Below are positions 1 to 9,010 of a stretch of DNA of 64,000 nucleotides, piece by piece. The notes beneath the pieces were generated by a model. That model was not told where the DNA came from. It did not search any database and saw only the letters and a list, made by a program, of their open reading frames with translations. This stretch comes from Neoroseomonas terrae (GTDB taxonomy: Bacteria > Pseudomonadota > Alphaproteobacteria > Acetobacterales > Acetobacteraceae): contig NZ_JAAEDI010000016.1 of the NCBI RefSeq assembly GCF_018129025.1, forward strand, positions 83,718 to 147,717, written 5' to 3'. Both the position numbers and the translations under genes were made by a program. Each line of letters begins with the position of its first letter. Within the stretch, counting starts at the first letter, position 1.

Positions 1-1
1 G

Positions 2-190
2 GTCGCCGAGGTCAAGGCCGGCATCGATGCGGGCTGGATCGCCGGCGGGATGATCCCGAAGGTCGAGACCTGCATCTACGCGATCGAGCGCGGCGTGAAG
101 GCGGCGGTGATCCTGGACGGCCGCGTGCCGCATGCGATCCTGTCCGAGCTGTTCACGGATGCGGGGCCGGGGACGCTGATCCGGCCCTGA
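2..190 (+). CDS. argB: Acetylglutamate kinase, C-terminal end (partial)
   Basis: The gene runs in from the left edge; only the last 62 codons are present. ArgB phosphorylates N-acetylglutamate in the cytoplasm, the second step of arginine synthesis. The visible residues match the conserved end of the family: the [10 protein letters not shown] segment, which contributes to nucleotide and substrate binding, then a VILDGR...[10 protein letters not shown] stretch and the usual GTLI-type ending. The start and the first two thirds lie outside the window. The next gene is on the opposite strand and converges on it, with a hairpin repeat remnant between them. Confidence 0.93.
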   Translation, partial: VAEVKAGIDAGWIAGGMIPKVETCIYAIERGVKAAVILDGRVPHAILSELFTDAGPGTLIRP

Positions 191-198
191 GCAGTGGG

Positions 199-224
199 CC
201 GGAGAAGGCGTTGCTCCTCTCCGG
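199..224. repeat. Remnant of the dispersed two-hairpin repeat (first hairpin)
   Basis: A hairpin with outer arms CCGGAGA and TCTCCGG lies just after the argB stop. It resembles the first hairpin of the complete repeat at 5677-5750. The second hairpin, expected about 15 bases on, is degraded. It could also act as a terminator between the two converging genes. Confidence 0.5.
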
Positions 225-304
225 ACGCCTTCAGGAAGCTCGCCCGGCGCGTGATCCCGGGTTGCCCGGCGCTTCGAGTCGATCGCCCCGCGCCGTTATC
301 CATC

Positions 305-1507
305 TTACCGCCGTGCGGCGCGGTCGATGGCGTTGATCCGCCACCGCAACTCGCTGTCTCCGACCGCTGCCGGGCTGGTCAGGGCCGGCGGCGAGGGCGC
401 CAGCAGGGCGACCGTGGCCTCGGCGGTGTCGTCGCTGAGCCCGGCCTTGCGGCAGAGCCCGGCGAGGGATTTGCCGCATCGTGTCGCGACGGCGTGATCG
501 ATGACGCTTCGCGGCATGTCGGCGAGGCCGGCCAGCGCGGTGACGACGAAGGCCGTCTCGCCGCGGCGCGCGGCCTGCAGGACCGCCGCATCGTCGAGCG
601 CCCCGCCGCTTTGGAGGATGGCGACGCGTGTCGCAGCGTCCTCCGCCGTTTCATGCGGATGTTGCGTGCCGGCGAGGCGGGTGGCGACGGCGGCGCGGAG
701 CTGCGACACGACCTCCGCCGGCAGATCGGCACGTTCCATTAGCGGGGCAAGCAACTCCTCGGCGACGAACTGCGCCAGCGCGAGAGCGGCGCGGGCGGTC
801 AGGTCCGGCCGGCGCACCAGCGGTGCCTGCCATGATGTCTGCTCGGCGGCCTGCACCACCAGGGCGTCGAGGGTGCTCTCGCGGATTGCGGCGCTGCGGT
901 TGCCCAGCAGGTCGCCGATGGCCGCGGCATCGCCGCTGCCCACCAGCGCCTCGGCCACCGTCTCGCTGATCGCCGGGCGCCGCGCGATGGCCGCCAGGGT
1001 CTCCGCCACGGGCGGCGCGGCGATGAGGGTGAGGAGATCACCCTCGGTCAGCAGCGGGCACAGCCGGATCAGCGGGTCGGCGACGCGCAGGCTGGTGTCG
1101 CGGGCAAGCCGCAGCACCAGTGCGCGCGGCGCGTCAGGCAGGTCCTTCAAAGCCTCCGCGATGGTGGCGCGGATCTGCTCCGCGGCATCCTCGGCAAGCC
1201 GGGTCATTGCCTCCCACGCCGCATGGGCGATGCGGTCCTGCTGGCGGCCCGGCAATCCGGGCGCCAGGGCGACGAGGCGGTTTGCCAGCGCCTGGCGCAC
1301 GGCCTCGTCCTCATCCGCCGCGAGGGTGACGAAGGTCTGGTAGGGGCTTGCCGGGTTCGCCGCGACGGTGGCGCGGACGGAGGCGGCGCGGTCGCCCATC
1401 AGGTAGTACAGCGCCTCGGGCGGCGTCGCGGGATCGGTGGCGAGGCTGGCGCGGGCGGCCGGAGGGCCGTCCGCCAACAGTCGGGCGATGGCCGCGATGT
1501 CCATCAT
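305..1507 (-). CDS. DUF2336 family protein
   Basis: A 400-residue, alanine- and leucine-rich helical protein of the DUF2336 type found in alphaproteobacteria. The sequence shows short repeated helical units such as DPATPPEALYYL and ANPASPYQTF in the first 80 residues, and similar units through the middle, suggesting an alpha-solenoid (HEAT-like) fold that binds a partner. There is no signal peptide or membrane segment. Its ATG overlaps the stop of the upstream GGDEF gene by four bases (ATGA), so the two are almost certainly co-translated. That pairing suggests a role connected with cyclic-di-GMP signalling, which is inference. The biochemical function of the family is not established. Confidence 0.8.
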   Translation of the reverse strand: MMDIAAIARLLADGPPAARASLATDPATPPEALYYLMGDRAASVRATVAANPASPYQTFVTLAADEDEAVRQALANRLVALAPGLPGRQQDRIAHAAWEAMTRLAEDAAEQIRATIAEALKDLPDAPRALVLRLARDTSLRVADPLIRLCPLLTEGDLLTLIAAPPVAETLAAIARRPAISETVAEALVGSGDAAAIGDLLGNRSAAIRESTLDALVVQAAEQTSWQAPLVRRPDLTARAALALAQFVAEELLAPLMERADLPAEVVSQLRAAVATRLAGTQHPHETAEDAATRVAILQSGGALDDAAVLQAARRGETAFVVTALAGLADMPRSVIDHAVATRCGKSLAGLCRKAGLSDDTAEATVALLAPSPPALTSPAAVGDSELRWRINAIDRAARR

Positions 1508-2871
1508 GCGGCGGGCGGGGCCAGACGCCAGCCGCCGCGGTGCTCACGCTTCGCGTCGTAGAGAGCGGCGTCGGCGCGGGCGAGGAGCCCGCCGGCGGTC
1601 TCCGCGGCCCCACCTTCGCGGCAGGCGAGGCCGATGCTGAAGCGCGGCGCCGCGCTGCCGGCGGGCAGGGCGGTGGCGGCGGCGATCAGCGATTCCGCGC
1701 AGGCGATGGCTTCCACCGGCGCCGCGCCCGGCAGCCAGAGCGTGAACTCATCCCCGCCGAGGCGCGCGGCGGCGCCGCGGCATCCCGCCGCGTCACGCAG
1801 CAGCAGTGCGGCGGTGCGCAGGGCGGCGTCGCCCGCGTCATGGCCGAGCCGGTCATTGAGCGGCTTCAGATTGTCGAGGTCGATGAACAGCAGCGCGCCG
1901 CCTGGGGCCCCATCGCCGATCGAGGCGGCGAGGCCGGCGAGGAACGCCCGGCGGTTGGCAAGGCCGGTCAGCGGGTCGGTCCCGGCCTGGCGTTCGAGTT
2001 CGGCCTGCACCCGGCCGAATCCCAGCACGCCGCCGAGCGTCGCCGCCATGGCGCGCAGCACGGCGAGATCCTCGGCATCCCAGTCGCGACCGCCCGGCGC
2101 GCGCCAGGCGGCCAACGCCGAGACGGTGGGCGGGCGGCCGTGATGGTGGAACAGCGCAACCGGCAGGTGCCCGGGCAATTGCCCCACCCAATCCTCGGCC
2201 GAAGCCAGCGACCGGGCGGCGACGGACGGGAGTTCCGTCGGCACCGGGGCGGTCGGGTTGATGATCTCCGCGCCGGCCGCGGCCGGCACGACCATGGTGG
2301 TGCCGGCGCAGCCCAGGGCGTCGCGCAACTCGACCAGGCCGTGGGTCAGGGCCTCCGTCGCCGTGCCGGCATGGCGCACCGTTTCGCCCAGCGCATCCAG
2401 CAGCGCTGCGCGGCGCAGCCCGGCGGCCGCGGCGGTTGCGGCGGCTTCCTGGTCGGTCACGTCCTGGGCGACCCCGCGCAGGCCGGCGAACTGGCCGCGC
2501 GCATCGCCGAGTGGGGCCAGGGAGAGCGAGAGGCACCGCGGCCGCCCCCCGGCGCCGGCGACCCAGGCCCGATGGTTGCGGACCGCCTGCCGCAGCGCGA
2601 AGGGATCGCCGACGGTGCCGAGCAACAGCGAGTCCGCCCGCCGCCCGAGCAGGCCCGCGGCCGGATGGCCGAGCACGGTGCCGGGCCAGAGGAAGCTGAA
2701 GCGGCCCTCGCTGTCCGTCTCGAAGACGAAATCGGCGGCGAGGCCGGCGAGGTCCTGCCAGCGCTGGCGCGATTCCAGCAGGGCGCCGTGCAGCGCCGTC
2801 GCCGCGGCCGCCGCGGGTGGGATCGTAGCGCTACGCTCCTTGTGCAGCAGGGCCATTGTCATCGCCGCCAT
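1504..2871 (-). CDS. PAS-GAF-GGDEF diguanylate cyclase
   Basis: A 455-residue soluble signalling protein. A PAS-like domain (about 35-140, with the FVFETDSEGRFSF core) is followed by a GAF-like region (about 155-290) and a GGDEF domain (about 296-450). The active-site loop at 372-376 is an intact GGDEF, and the DPLTGLANRR entry motif is at 299-308, so it should make cyclic-di-GMP from two GTP. The product-inhibition RxxD site five residues before GGDEF is absent, so allosteric feedback is probably missing. No transmembrane segments are seen. The start is the first ATG of the frame without a clear ribosome site; ATGs at residues 4 and 6 are alternatives. It is divergent from dapD. Confidence 0.88.
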   Translation of the reverse strand: MAAMTMALLHKERSATIPPAAAAATALHGALLESRQRWQDLAGLAADFVFETDSEGRFSFLWPGTVLGHPAAGLLGRRADSLLLGTVGDPFALRQAVRNHRAWVAGAGGRPRCLSLSLAPLGDARGQFAGLRGVAQDVTDQEAAATAAAAGLRRAALLDALGETVRHAGTATEALTHGLVELRDALGCAGTTMVVPAAAGAEIINPTAPVPTELPSVAARSLASAEDWVGQLPGHLPVALFHHHGRPPTVSALAAWRAPGGRDWDAEDLAVLRAMAATLGGVLGFGRVQAELERQAGTDPLTGLANRRAFLAGLAASIGDGAPGGALLFIDLDNLKPLNDRLGHDAGDAALRTAALLLRDAAGCRGAAARLGGDEFTLWLPGAAPVEAIACAESLIAAATALPAGSAAPRFSIGLACREGGAAETAGGLLARADAALYDAKREHRGGWRLAPPAA

Positions 2872-3053
2872 GGAAGCGCCACGGCGATGAACGGGCGGTT
2901 AGCGACTTGCTCGTGCCCCTCCGGGGCCGGCGGCGATCCGGCGCGCCCTGCGCCAGGACTGGCTGGCGCCCGATGCGGGGCGCGGCGGTACGTTGACAGT
3001 CCGCTGCGGCGGCCCCAAGCACCCATGCCTTTCATGATCGCCCGAGGACGTCC

Positions 3054-3890
3054 ATGGACCATTCCGCCCTGCAGTCGCGCATCGAAACGCTCTGGCAGAA
3101 CCGCGACCGGGTGAACCCCGGCACCGGCGGCGCCGACCGCCAGGCGATCGAGGACGCGCTCGAGATGCTGGATTCCGGCAAGGCCCGCGTGGCGCAGTCG
3201 GACGGGAAGGGCAATTGGCAGGTCAACCAGTGGCTGAAGCAGTCCGTGCTGCTGTCCTTCCGCCTGGTCGATTCCGCGCCGATGGACACGGCTGCCGGCG
3301 CCTACGACAAGGTGCCGCTGAAGTTCGCCGACTGGGGTGAGAACCGCTTCCGCGAAGCAGGCTTCCGGGCCGTGCCGGGTGCCGTGGTGCGGCGGTCGGC
3401 CTATATCGCGAAGAACGTCGTGCTGATGCCGTCCTTCGTGAATCTCGGCGCCTATGTCGACGAAGGCACGATGGTGGATACCTGGGCGACGGTCGGGTCC
3501 TGCGCGCAGATCGGCAAGAACGTGCATCTGTCGGGCGGCGTCGGCATCGGCGGCGTGCTGGAGCCGCTGCAGGCCAATCCGGTGATCATCGAGGATGACT
3601 GCTTCGTCGGCGCGCGATCCGAAGTCGCGGAGGGCGTGATCGTCGAGAAGGGCGCGGTGCTGTCGATGGGCGTCTTCCTCGGCGCCTCGACCAAGATCAT
3701 CGACCGCGCGACAGGCGAGGTCTTCATCGGCCGCGTGCCGTCCTACTCGGTGGTGGTGCCGGGATCGCTGCCGGGCAAGCCGCTGCCGGACGGTTCGCCG
3801 GGCCCATCGCTGTACTGCGCCGTGATCGTGAAGCGCGTGGATGCGCAGACGCGCGCGAAGACGGCCATCAACGAGCTGCTGCGCGACTGA
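3054..3890 (+). CDS. dapD: 2,3,4,5-tetrahydropyridine-2,6-dicarboxylate N-succinyltransferase
   Basis: 278 residues, the normal length for DapD. It transfers succinyl from succinyl-CoA to tetrahydrodipicolinate in the succinylase branch of lysine and meso-diaminopimelate synthesis, acting as a cytoplasmic trimer. The N-terminal helical part (1-95) is followed by a left-handed beta-helix of hexapeptide repeats (about 100-235), with family segments such as [20 protein letters not shown] and [19 protein letters not shown] stands a few bases before the ATG. dapE follows after 64 bases, so the two consecutive pathway steps look like one operon. Confidence 0.97.
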   Translation: MDHSALQSRIETLWQNRDRVNPGTGGADRQAIEDALEMLDSGKARVAQSDGKGNWQVNQWLKQSVLLSFRLVDSAPMDTAAGAYDKVPLKFADWGENRFREAGFRAVPGAVVRRSAYIAKNVVLMPSFVNLGAYVDEGTMVDTWATVGSCAQIGKNVHLSGGVGIGGVLEPLQANPVIIEDDCFVGARSEVAEGVIVEKGAVLSMGVFLGASTKIIDRATGEVFIGRVPSYSVVVPGSLPGKPLPDGSPGPSLYCAVIVKRVDAQTRAKTAINELLRD

Positions 3891-3954
3891 TCGCACGCAC
3901 TACGGAACAGCGCAGCTAGGAGCGGAGCGTGAACCGGTGGCGGAAGGAACTCTG

Positions 3955-5094
3955 ATGGCGGCGGATCCGGTTCCCCTCGCCCAGGCGATGATCCGCTGCC
4001 GGTCGGTGACGCCGGCGGATGACGGCGCGCTGGACGTGGTGCAGCGCGCGCTGGAGCCGCTCGGCTTCACCTGCACGCGGCTGGTCTTTGGGCCGGACGA
4101 CTATCGGGTGGACAATCTGTTCGCCCGGCGCGGCACTGCCGGCCCGCATTTCTGCTATGCCGGGCATACCGATGTGGTGCCGCCGGGGGACCCGGCCGCC
4201 TGGGCCGACGACCCCTTCGCCGCCGTGGTCCGCGACGGCACGCTGTATGGCCGCGGCGCCTGCGACATGAAGGGCGGCTTTGCGGCCTTCATCGCCGGGC
4301 TGACGGATTACCTGGCCGCGAACCCGAACCATCCTGGCTCAATCTCACTGCTGATCACGGGGGATGAGGAGGATCGGTCCGTCGATGGCACGCTGAAGGT
4401 GCTCGAATGGATGCAGGCGAACGGTCAGGTCCCCGACATGGCACTGGTCGGCGAACCCACCAGCCGCCGCGCGTTGGGCGACACCATCAAGATCGGTCGG
4501 CGCGGCAGCCTGACCGCGCGCATCACCGTGCAGGGGAAGCAGGGGCACAGCGCCTATCCGGCGCTGGCCGACAACCCGATCCATCGGCTGGTCGCCGCGC
4601 TGGGGCCGCTGCTCGCCGCGCCGCTCGACAACGGGTCGGAGTTCTTTCCGCCGACCACGCTGCAGGTGACGGGCTTCGATGTCGGCAACAAGGCGTCCAA
4701 CGTCATTCCCGCCGTCGCGCGGGCAATGCTCAACATCCGCTTCAACGACCACCACAGCAGCGCGACGCTGACCGAACGCCTGCACGCCGCGCTGCGCGCC
4801 GCGGGCTGTGCGTATGAGATGCAGGCGGATTGTTCGGGCGAATCCTTCCTGACGCGGCCCGGGCCCTTCGTCGATGCGCTGTCCCGCGCCATCGCGCGCA
4901 GCACGGGGGAGACGCCGGCGCTCGATACCGGCGGTGGGACATCCGATGCGCGCTTCATCGCGCGGTACTGCCCGGTCGCAGAGTTCGGGGCGGTCGGCGC
5001 CACGCTGCACCAGGTGAACGAGAGTGCGCCGGTCGATGAGCTGCGCCGGCTGGCGGCGACCTATCGCGCGATCCTCGAGGAGGTCCTCGCCTGA
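3955..5094 (+). CDS. dapE: Succinyl-diaminopimelate desuccinylase
   Basis: 379 residues, an M20 family di-zinc hydrolase that removes succinate from N-succinyl-LL-diaminopimelate. The metal ligands are in place: His71 and Asp73 in AGHTDVVPPG, Asp104 in GACDMKGG, and the TGDEED motif with the catalytic Glu pair. The lid/dimerisation domain occupies roughly 180-290 and the LDTGGGTSDARF motif lies near the C-terminus. The start at 3955 is chosen because GGAAGGA lies 7-13 bases upstream; the open frame extends further back into the dapD end but without support. It follows dapD directly and precedes a membrane protein by 29 bases. Confidence 0.97.
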   Translation: MAADPVPLAQAMIRCRSVTPADDGALDVVQRALEPLGFTCTRLVFGPDDYRVDNLFARRGTAGPHFCYAGHTDVVPPGDPAAWADDPFAAVVRDGTLYGRGACDMKGGFAAFIAGLTDYLAANPNHPGSISLLITGDEEDRSVDGTLKVLEWMQANGQVPDMALVGEPTSRRALGDTIKIGRRGSLTARITVQGKQGHSAYPALADNPIHRLVAALGPLLAAPLDNGSEFFPPTTLQVTGFDVGNKASNVIPAVARAMLNIRFNDHHSSATLTERLHAALRAAGCAYEMQADCSGESFLTRPGPFVDALSRAIARSTGETPALDTGGGTSDARFIARYCPVAEFGAVGATLHQVNESAPVDELRRLAATYRAILEEVLA

Positions 5095-5123
5095 GCGGCG
5101 CCCCGCCGCCCGCCGGGCCCGCG

Positions 5124-5660
5124 GTGCGTGGCATCGCCGGCGCGCTGATGCTGGCGCGGGCAAGGCCCGAGGGCATAAACGCGTTCAGATCCACCATGCA
5201 GGACGCCCGTGCGTCCTTCATCGCCGCGGCGCTCTGCCTGCCGATCTTCCTCTTGCTGCGCGCCGGCGCCGGGTCGGCGGCCGACCCGGGGCGTGCGCTG
5301 GCCGCGGATCTGATCGCCTTCGTCTGTTCCTGGGCAGGTTTCGCCCTCGCTTCCATCCCGATCGCCGAGGCGATGGGGCGGCGGGCGCTCTGGCCGCGCT
5401 TCATCGCGGCGTGGAACTGGGTGAACCTGGTCCAGTATTCGGTGATGGCGTTGCTGTCGCTGCCCGACCTGCTGGGGCTGACGGGGATCATCGCCGGCGC
5501 GATGGCGCTGTCGGGCCTCGGCTACGCGCTGTGGCTGCAATGGTTCACGACGCGGGTCGCGCTGGGGCTGCCAGGGCCCAAGGCGGTGGCGTTCGTCGCG
5601 CTGGACCTGGGGCTGTCGGTGTTCCTGTCGGGGCTGGCGGCGACGATGGCGGCGGGGTGA
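5124..5660 (+). CDS. Conserved membrane protein, unknown function
   Basis: 178 residues with a GTG start, 29 bases after dapE on the same strand. It has about four hydrophobic segments (near residues 33-47, 62-80, 97-135 and 153-175) with short polar loops, so it is likely an inner-membrane protein. No catalytic motif is visible and I do not recognise the family. The start is uncertain because no clear ribosome site stands before the GTG; translation may be coupled to dapE. The link to diaminopimelate synthesis is positional only. Confidence 0.65.
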   Translation: MRGIAGALMLARARPEGINAFRSTMQDARASFIAAALCLPIFLLLRAGAGSAADPGRALAADLIAFVCSWAGFALASIPIAEAMGRRALWPRFIAAWNWVNLVQYSVMALLSLPDLLGLTGIIAGAMALSGLGYALWLQWFTTRVALGLPGPKAVAFVALDLGLSVFLSGLAATMAAG

Positions 5661-5676
5661 GTCGGGTTGGCGGTTC

Positions 5677-5750
5677 CCGGAGAAGGGCTTTGCCCCTCTC
5701 CGGACCTCTCCCCACCAAAGGCCGAAAGGCCTTTGGAAACCTCGACCTGG
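5677..5750. repeat. Two-hairpin intergenic repeat, copy A
   Basis: Hairpin 1 at 5677-5703 has arms CCGGAGAAGGGC and GCCCCTCTCCGG with one mismatch. Hairpin 2 at 5715-5736 has perfect 9-bp arms, CCAAAGGCC and GGCCTTTGG, closing a GAAA loop. A pyrimidine-rich linker (ACCTCTCCCCA) joins them. An inverted copy stands at 5966-6029, so the gap between the membrane gene and truA (5661-6061) is essentially this repeat pair with about 215 bases between. No gene is seen in the gap. Confidence 0.85.
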
Positions 5751-5965
5751 CGCCGGGCGAGGTTGGCGCTTCCGCAGGCGCCGGGCAGGGTGCCTGGGAT
5801 GCCTTCAGGCACCGGGCATCATGCATGCTGCCAGTTTCCGTTGAGGCAACGCAGCCCGGCACCGCCGGAACGTGCGGACCTTCGTCTTGAGATAGGTCGG
5901 CGCCTTCACTCACCCGCGCCGCGAAGCCGGACCATACCTGGCACTGCCCATGTGCAATGGCGGCT

Positions 5966-6029
5966 TGAGGTTTCCAAAGGCCTTTCGGCCTTTGGCGGGG
6001 AGGGTTCGGGAGGGGCGGCGCCCCTCCCG
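5966..6029. repeat. Two-hairpin intergenic repeat, copy B (inverted)
   Basis: This is the reverse-oriented partner of copy A. Hairpin 2 comes first at 5973-5994 (CCAAAGGCC-TTTC-GGCCTTTGG), then hairpin 1 at 6005-6029 (TCGGGAGGGGC-GGC-GCCCCTCCCGA). Compared with copy A the hairpin 1 arm sequence has changed but pairing is kept. Confidence 0.85.
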
Positions 6030-6061
6030 ATCCACTTGAGCGCCCAAGACTTCCCCGCCTC

Positions 6062-6823
6062 TCACGCCCACTCGATGGCATCGGCATACCGCACGCCCGT
6101 CAGCACCAGCCCCTCGGGCGGCGCTGTCTGGCCCGCCCGGGTCCGGTCCTGCTCGTCCAGAACGCTGCGCGGCCAGGATACGGGGCGCTTGCCGATGCCG
6201 ACCTCGACCAGCGTGCCGACCAAGTTGCGGACCTGGTGGTGCAGGAAGGATCGGGCCTCGGCGGTGATCACCACCTCATCGCCCAGCCGGGTGACGTCCA
6301 GTCGGTCGAGTGTGCGGAGCGGCGACTTCGCCTGGCAGGCGGCGGCGCGGTAGGCGGAGAAGTCGTGCTGGCCGAGGAGGCCCTGCGCCGCCGCATGCAT
6401 CGCCGCGGCGTCCAGCCGGCGCTGGACATGCCAGACGCGGCCGAGATCGAGCGCCGGGCGCGCGCGGCGGTTCAGGATGCGGAAGCGATAGGCGCGGCCC
6501 GTGGCGGAGAAGCGGGCTGACCAGTCTTCGGGCATGACAGCCGCGCCGAGCACGGCGACGGGATGGGGGCGGGTGTGGAAGTTCAGCGCCTCCCGCACCC
6601 GTTCCGGCGTCAGGGTGGCGGAAAGGGCGACCTGCGCCACCTGGCCTTCGGCATGCACGCCGGCATCGGTGCGGCCGGCGGCGGTGACGACGGGGGTCTC
6701 GCCGCCGTTCAGATGCGCGGCGGCCTCCTCCAGCACCTGCTGTACGGACGGGCCGGTGTCCTGGCGTTGCCAGCCGACGAAGGGCGTGCCGTCGTATTCC
6801 AGGAGCAGGGCGTAGGACGGCAT
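6062..6823 (-). CDS. truA: tRNA pseudouridine(38-40) synthase
   Basis: 253 residues. TruA converts uridines 38-40 in the anticodon arm of many tRNAs to pseudouridine. The catalytic aspartate is Asp53 in the GRTDAGVHAEGQVA motif; the FVGWQRQ and FLHHQVRNLVGTL segments are also family signatures. The start at 6823 is chosen because the ATG shares one base with the fmt stop (TGATG) and the protein then begins right at the conserved YALLLEYDGT strand; upstream in-frame codons would overlap fmt. It is the last gene of a def/fmt/truA minus-strand group. Confidence 0.97.
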   Translation of the reverse strand: MPSYALLLEYDGTPFVGWQRQDTGPSVQQVLEEAAAHLNGGETPVVTAAGRTDAGVHAEGQVAQVALSATLTPERVREALNFHTRPHPVAVLGAAVMPEDWSARFSATGRAYRFRILNRRARPALDLGRVWHVQRRLDAAAMHAAAQGLLGQHDFSAYRAAACQAKSPLRTLDRLDVTRLGDEVVITAEARSFLHHQVRNLVGTLVEVGIGKRPVSWPRSVLDEQDRTRAGQTAPPEGLVLTGVRYADAIEWA

Positions 6824-7728
6824 CAGTCGAGCGCGGCGCCGCGCGGCATCGCGAAGCCACGCAGGAAGGCGTCGGCATCCATCGCGGCCCGGCCGGGGCG
6901 TTGCAGGCGGAGCAGGCGCAGCGCGCCGCTGCCCGTTGCCACCAGTGCGGTATCGTCCAGCAAGGTGCCGGGCGTGCCGCTGCCGGGTTCGATGCGGGCG
7001 GCGAGGATGCGGATCTGCTCGCCGGAATGGACGAAGAAGGTGCCCGGCCACGGGTTCAGTGCGCGGACGCGCCGTTCCAGTGCGGCAGCGTCGAGCGACC
7101 AGTCGAGCCGCCCGTCCTCCTTGGTCAGTTTTGCGGCGTAGGTGACGCCGGCCTCGGGCTGCGGGGTGGCGGGCGGGTCCTCGGCCAGGGCGCGGAGGAT
7201 GAGGCGGGCGCCGATCTCCGACAGTGCGTCGTGCAGGACCTGGACCGTGGTGTCCGGGCCAATGGGTGTCGCTTCCTTCAGCAGCATGGGACCGGTGTCG
7301 AGGCCTTCCTCCATGCGCATGATGGTCACGCCGCTTTCGGCATCCCCGGCCAGGATGGCGGCGTGGATTGGCGCAGCACCCCGCCAGCGCGGCAGCAGGG
7401 AGGCGTGGATATTGAGGCAGCCGCGCTTCGGCGCGTCGAGCATCGGCTTTGGCAGGATCAGCCCATAGGCGGCGACGACCGCGGCATCGAGGTTCAGCGC
7501 GGCGAAGGCATCGTGCTGTGTGATATCGCGCTTCACGCGCGCCGGGGTGCGGACCTCGAGACCGAGGTCGAGCGCCGCGCGATGCACGGGGCAGGGCGTT
7601 TCCCGATGCCCACGGCCGGCGGGTCGCGGCGGCTGCGTGTAGACCGCGGCGATCTCGTGCCCTGCATCGTGCAGGGCGCGCAGTGCCGGCACGGCGAAAT
7701 CCGGGCTGCCCATGAAGGCGATGCGCAT
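6823..7728 (-). CDS. fmt: Methionyl-tRNA formyltransferase
   Basis: 301 residues. It formylates initiator Met-tRNA with 10-formyl-tetrahydrofolate in the cytoplasm. The catalytic Asn106 and His108 sit in [17 protein letters not shown], and Asp144 lies in the EGLDTGPML loop. An N-terminal Rossmann domain (1-190) is followed by the oligonucleotide-binding C-terminal domain, which contains LNPWPGTF. The stop overlaps the truA start by one base. def lies 90 bases upstream on the same strand, with a repeat remnant between them. Confidence 0.97.
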   Translation of the reverse strand: MRIAFMGSPDFAVPALRALHDAGHEIAAVYTQPPRPAGRGHRETPCPVHRAALDLGLEVRTPARVKRDITQHDAFAALNLDAAVVAAYGLILPKPMLDAPKRGCLNIHASLLPRWRGAAPIHAAILAGDAESGVTIMRMEEGLDTGPMLLKEATPIGPDTTVQVLHDALSEIGARLILRALAEDPPATPQPEAGVTYAAKLTKEDGRLDWSLDAAALERRVRALNPWPGTFFVHSGEQIRILAARIEPGSGTPGTLLDDTALVATGSGALRLLRLQRPGRAAMDADAFLRGFAMPRGAALD

Positions 7729-7753
7729 GGGCGGGTCACTCCCGAGACGTATT

Positions 7754-7818
7754 GGTTTCCGACGGCCCCGTGGCCTTTGGTGGGGTCAGGTCCGGAGAGA
7801 GGCGAGGCCCCTCGGGTC
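7754..7818. repeat. Degenerate copy of the two-hairpin repeat
   Basis: The stretch keeps GGCCTTTGGTGGGG followed by AGGTCCGGAGAG, the same order as the reverse of copy A. The left arm of hairpin 2 is eroded and hairpin 1 is imperfect. It occupies the 90-base gap between def and fmt. Confidence 0.5.
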
Positions 7819-8340
7819 CTACTCCCGTTCCTTCGACTTCAGATCCTTGGCGAGCTTCCGCAGCAGCATGTTCCGCTTCAGCGCGGAGAGGTAGTCCACG
7901 AACAGCACGCCGTTCAGATGGTCGATCTCATGCTGCAGGCAGGCGGCAAGCAGGCCGTCGCCTTCGATCTCGCGCTTGGCACCGGTCAGGTCCCGGTAGC
8001 GCACCTTCACCCGCGCCGGCCGCGTCACCTCGGCATACTGGCCGGGGAGGGAGAGGCAGCCTTCCTCGCGCGTCGCCTGCTCGCCGCTCTCGGCGATGAT
8101 CTCCGGGTTCACCAGCACGATCGGGCTGCGCGTGTCGTCCCTCTGCAGGTCGATCACCACGAGGCGCCGCATCTCGCCCACCTGCGGCGCGGCGAGACCG
8201 ATGCCGGGGGCGGCGTACATGGTCGCGAGCATCGTCTCGGACAGCGCGCGCACGTCATCGCCGGCGGCGACGGGTTTCGCCTTGGCGCGCAGGCGCGGGT
8301 CGGGGACGAGCAGGATCGGCAGGAGGGTGGCGTCGGTCAT
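7819..8340 (-). CDS. def: Peptide deformylase
   Basis: 173 residues. It removes the formyl group from the N-terminal methionine of nascent proteins using a bound metal. The three family motifs are intact: GIGLAAPQ (47-54), EGCLSLP (93-99, metal ligand Cys95) and HEIDH (137-141, metal ligands His137 and His141, catalytic Glu138). The ATG at 8340 gives the usual family N-terminus; 43 extra upstream codons in frame have no support. It is grouped with fmt, which makes the formylated substrate. A divergent promoter region separates it from the Hsp20 gene. Confidence 0.97.
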   Translation of the reverse strand: MTDATLLPILLVPDPRLRAKAKPVAAGDDVRALSETMLATMYAAPGIGLAAPQVGEMRRLVVIDLQRDDTRSPIVLVNPEIIAESGEQATREEGCLSLPGQYAEVTRPARVKVRYRDLTGAKREIEGDGLLAACLQHEIDHLNGVLFVDYLSALKRNMLLRKLAKDLKSKERE

Positions 8341-8376
8341 GGCGGGAACGGCGGCATGTAGCCCTCGACGTGCCCC

Positions 8377-8406
8377 CTTGCAACTACCGGCCCGGCCGCC
8401 AAAATT
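8377..8406 (+). promoter_or_regulatory. Possible heat-shock (RpoH-type) promoter
   Basis: CTTGCAA at 8377-8383 and CCAAAATT at 8399-8406 are separated roughly as in RpoH promoters, about 65 bases before the Hsp20 start. The match to the -10 consensus is imperfect; the heat-shock gene behind it is the main reason for the call. Confidence 0.3.
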
Positions 8407-8471
8407 GAGGCTCGGCGGGGTGCTTCGGGTCCCGCCGCCCGCTTCGCTCTCGGATGAGGAGGCCCGCATTC

Positions 8472-8927
8472 GTGTCTCGCCAATCGCTGTTCGGCTCGCC
8501 CCTGTTTCTCGGCTTCGACCACCTCGAGCAGATGCTCGATCGGGTGGGCAAGAACGCCGATGGGTATCCGCCCTACAATATCGAGCAGATCAGCGTGGAC
8601 CGCCTGCGGATCACACTGGCCGTCGCCGGCTTCGGCATGGACGACCTGCAGATCACGCAGGAGGACAATCAGCTCGTCATCCGCGGCCGTCAGAAGGACG
8701 ACTCCGAAGGGCGCATCTTCCTGCATCGCGGCATTGCCGCGCGGCAGTTCCAGCGCGCCTTTGTCCTGGCGGAGGGCATGGAGGTCGAAGGTGCCTGGCT
8801 CGATAACGGGCTGCTGCACCTCGAGCTCAAGCGACCGCAGCCGGAGACGCGCGTGAAGACCATCCGGATCGGTGCCCGCGGCAACGGCCCGACCGCACTC
8901 GTGGGAGCGCCCCCGGAGCCGGGCTGA
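8472..8927 (+). CDS. Small heat shock protein, Hsp20 family
   Basis: 151 residues. An ATP-independent holdase that binds unfolding proteins. The alpha-crystallin domain covers about 35-135, with the strand DRLRITLAVAGF, the QLVIRGRQ segment and a C-terminal strand LHLELKRP. I choose the GTG at 8472: a strong GAGGAGG lies 9-10 bases upstream of it. The ATG at 8454 sits immediately before that Shine-Dalgarno and would place it inside the coding region. The protein then begins SRQSLFGSPLFLGFDHLEQ, typical for alphaproteobacterial IbpA-like members. A DUF1150 gene follows, a common alphaproteobacterial pairing. Confidence 0.92.
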   Translation: MSRQSLFGSPLFLGFDHLEQMLDRVGKNADGYPPYNIEQISVDRLRITLAVAGFGMDDLQITQEDNQLVIRGRQKDDSEGRIFLHRGIAARQFQRAFVLAEGMEVEGAWLDNGLLHLELKRPQPETRVKTIRIGARGNGPTALVGAPPEPG

Positions 8928-9010
8928 CCCACTTCCCAGCCGGGCCCATCCGGGCCGGCATCAAAGCGCCGTGCGGGCCCAGTGGGACGCAGCGGCAGGA
9001 GGACAGATCG

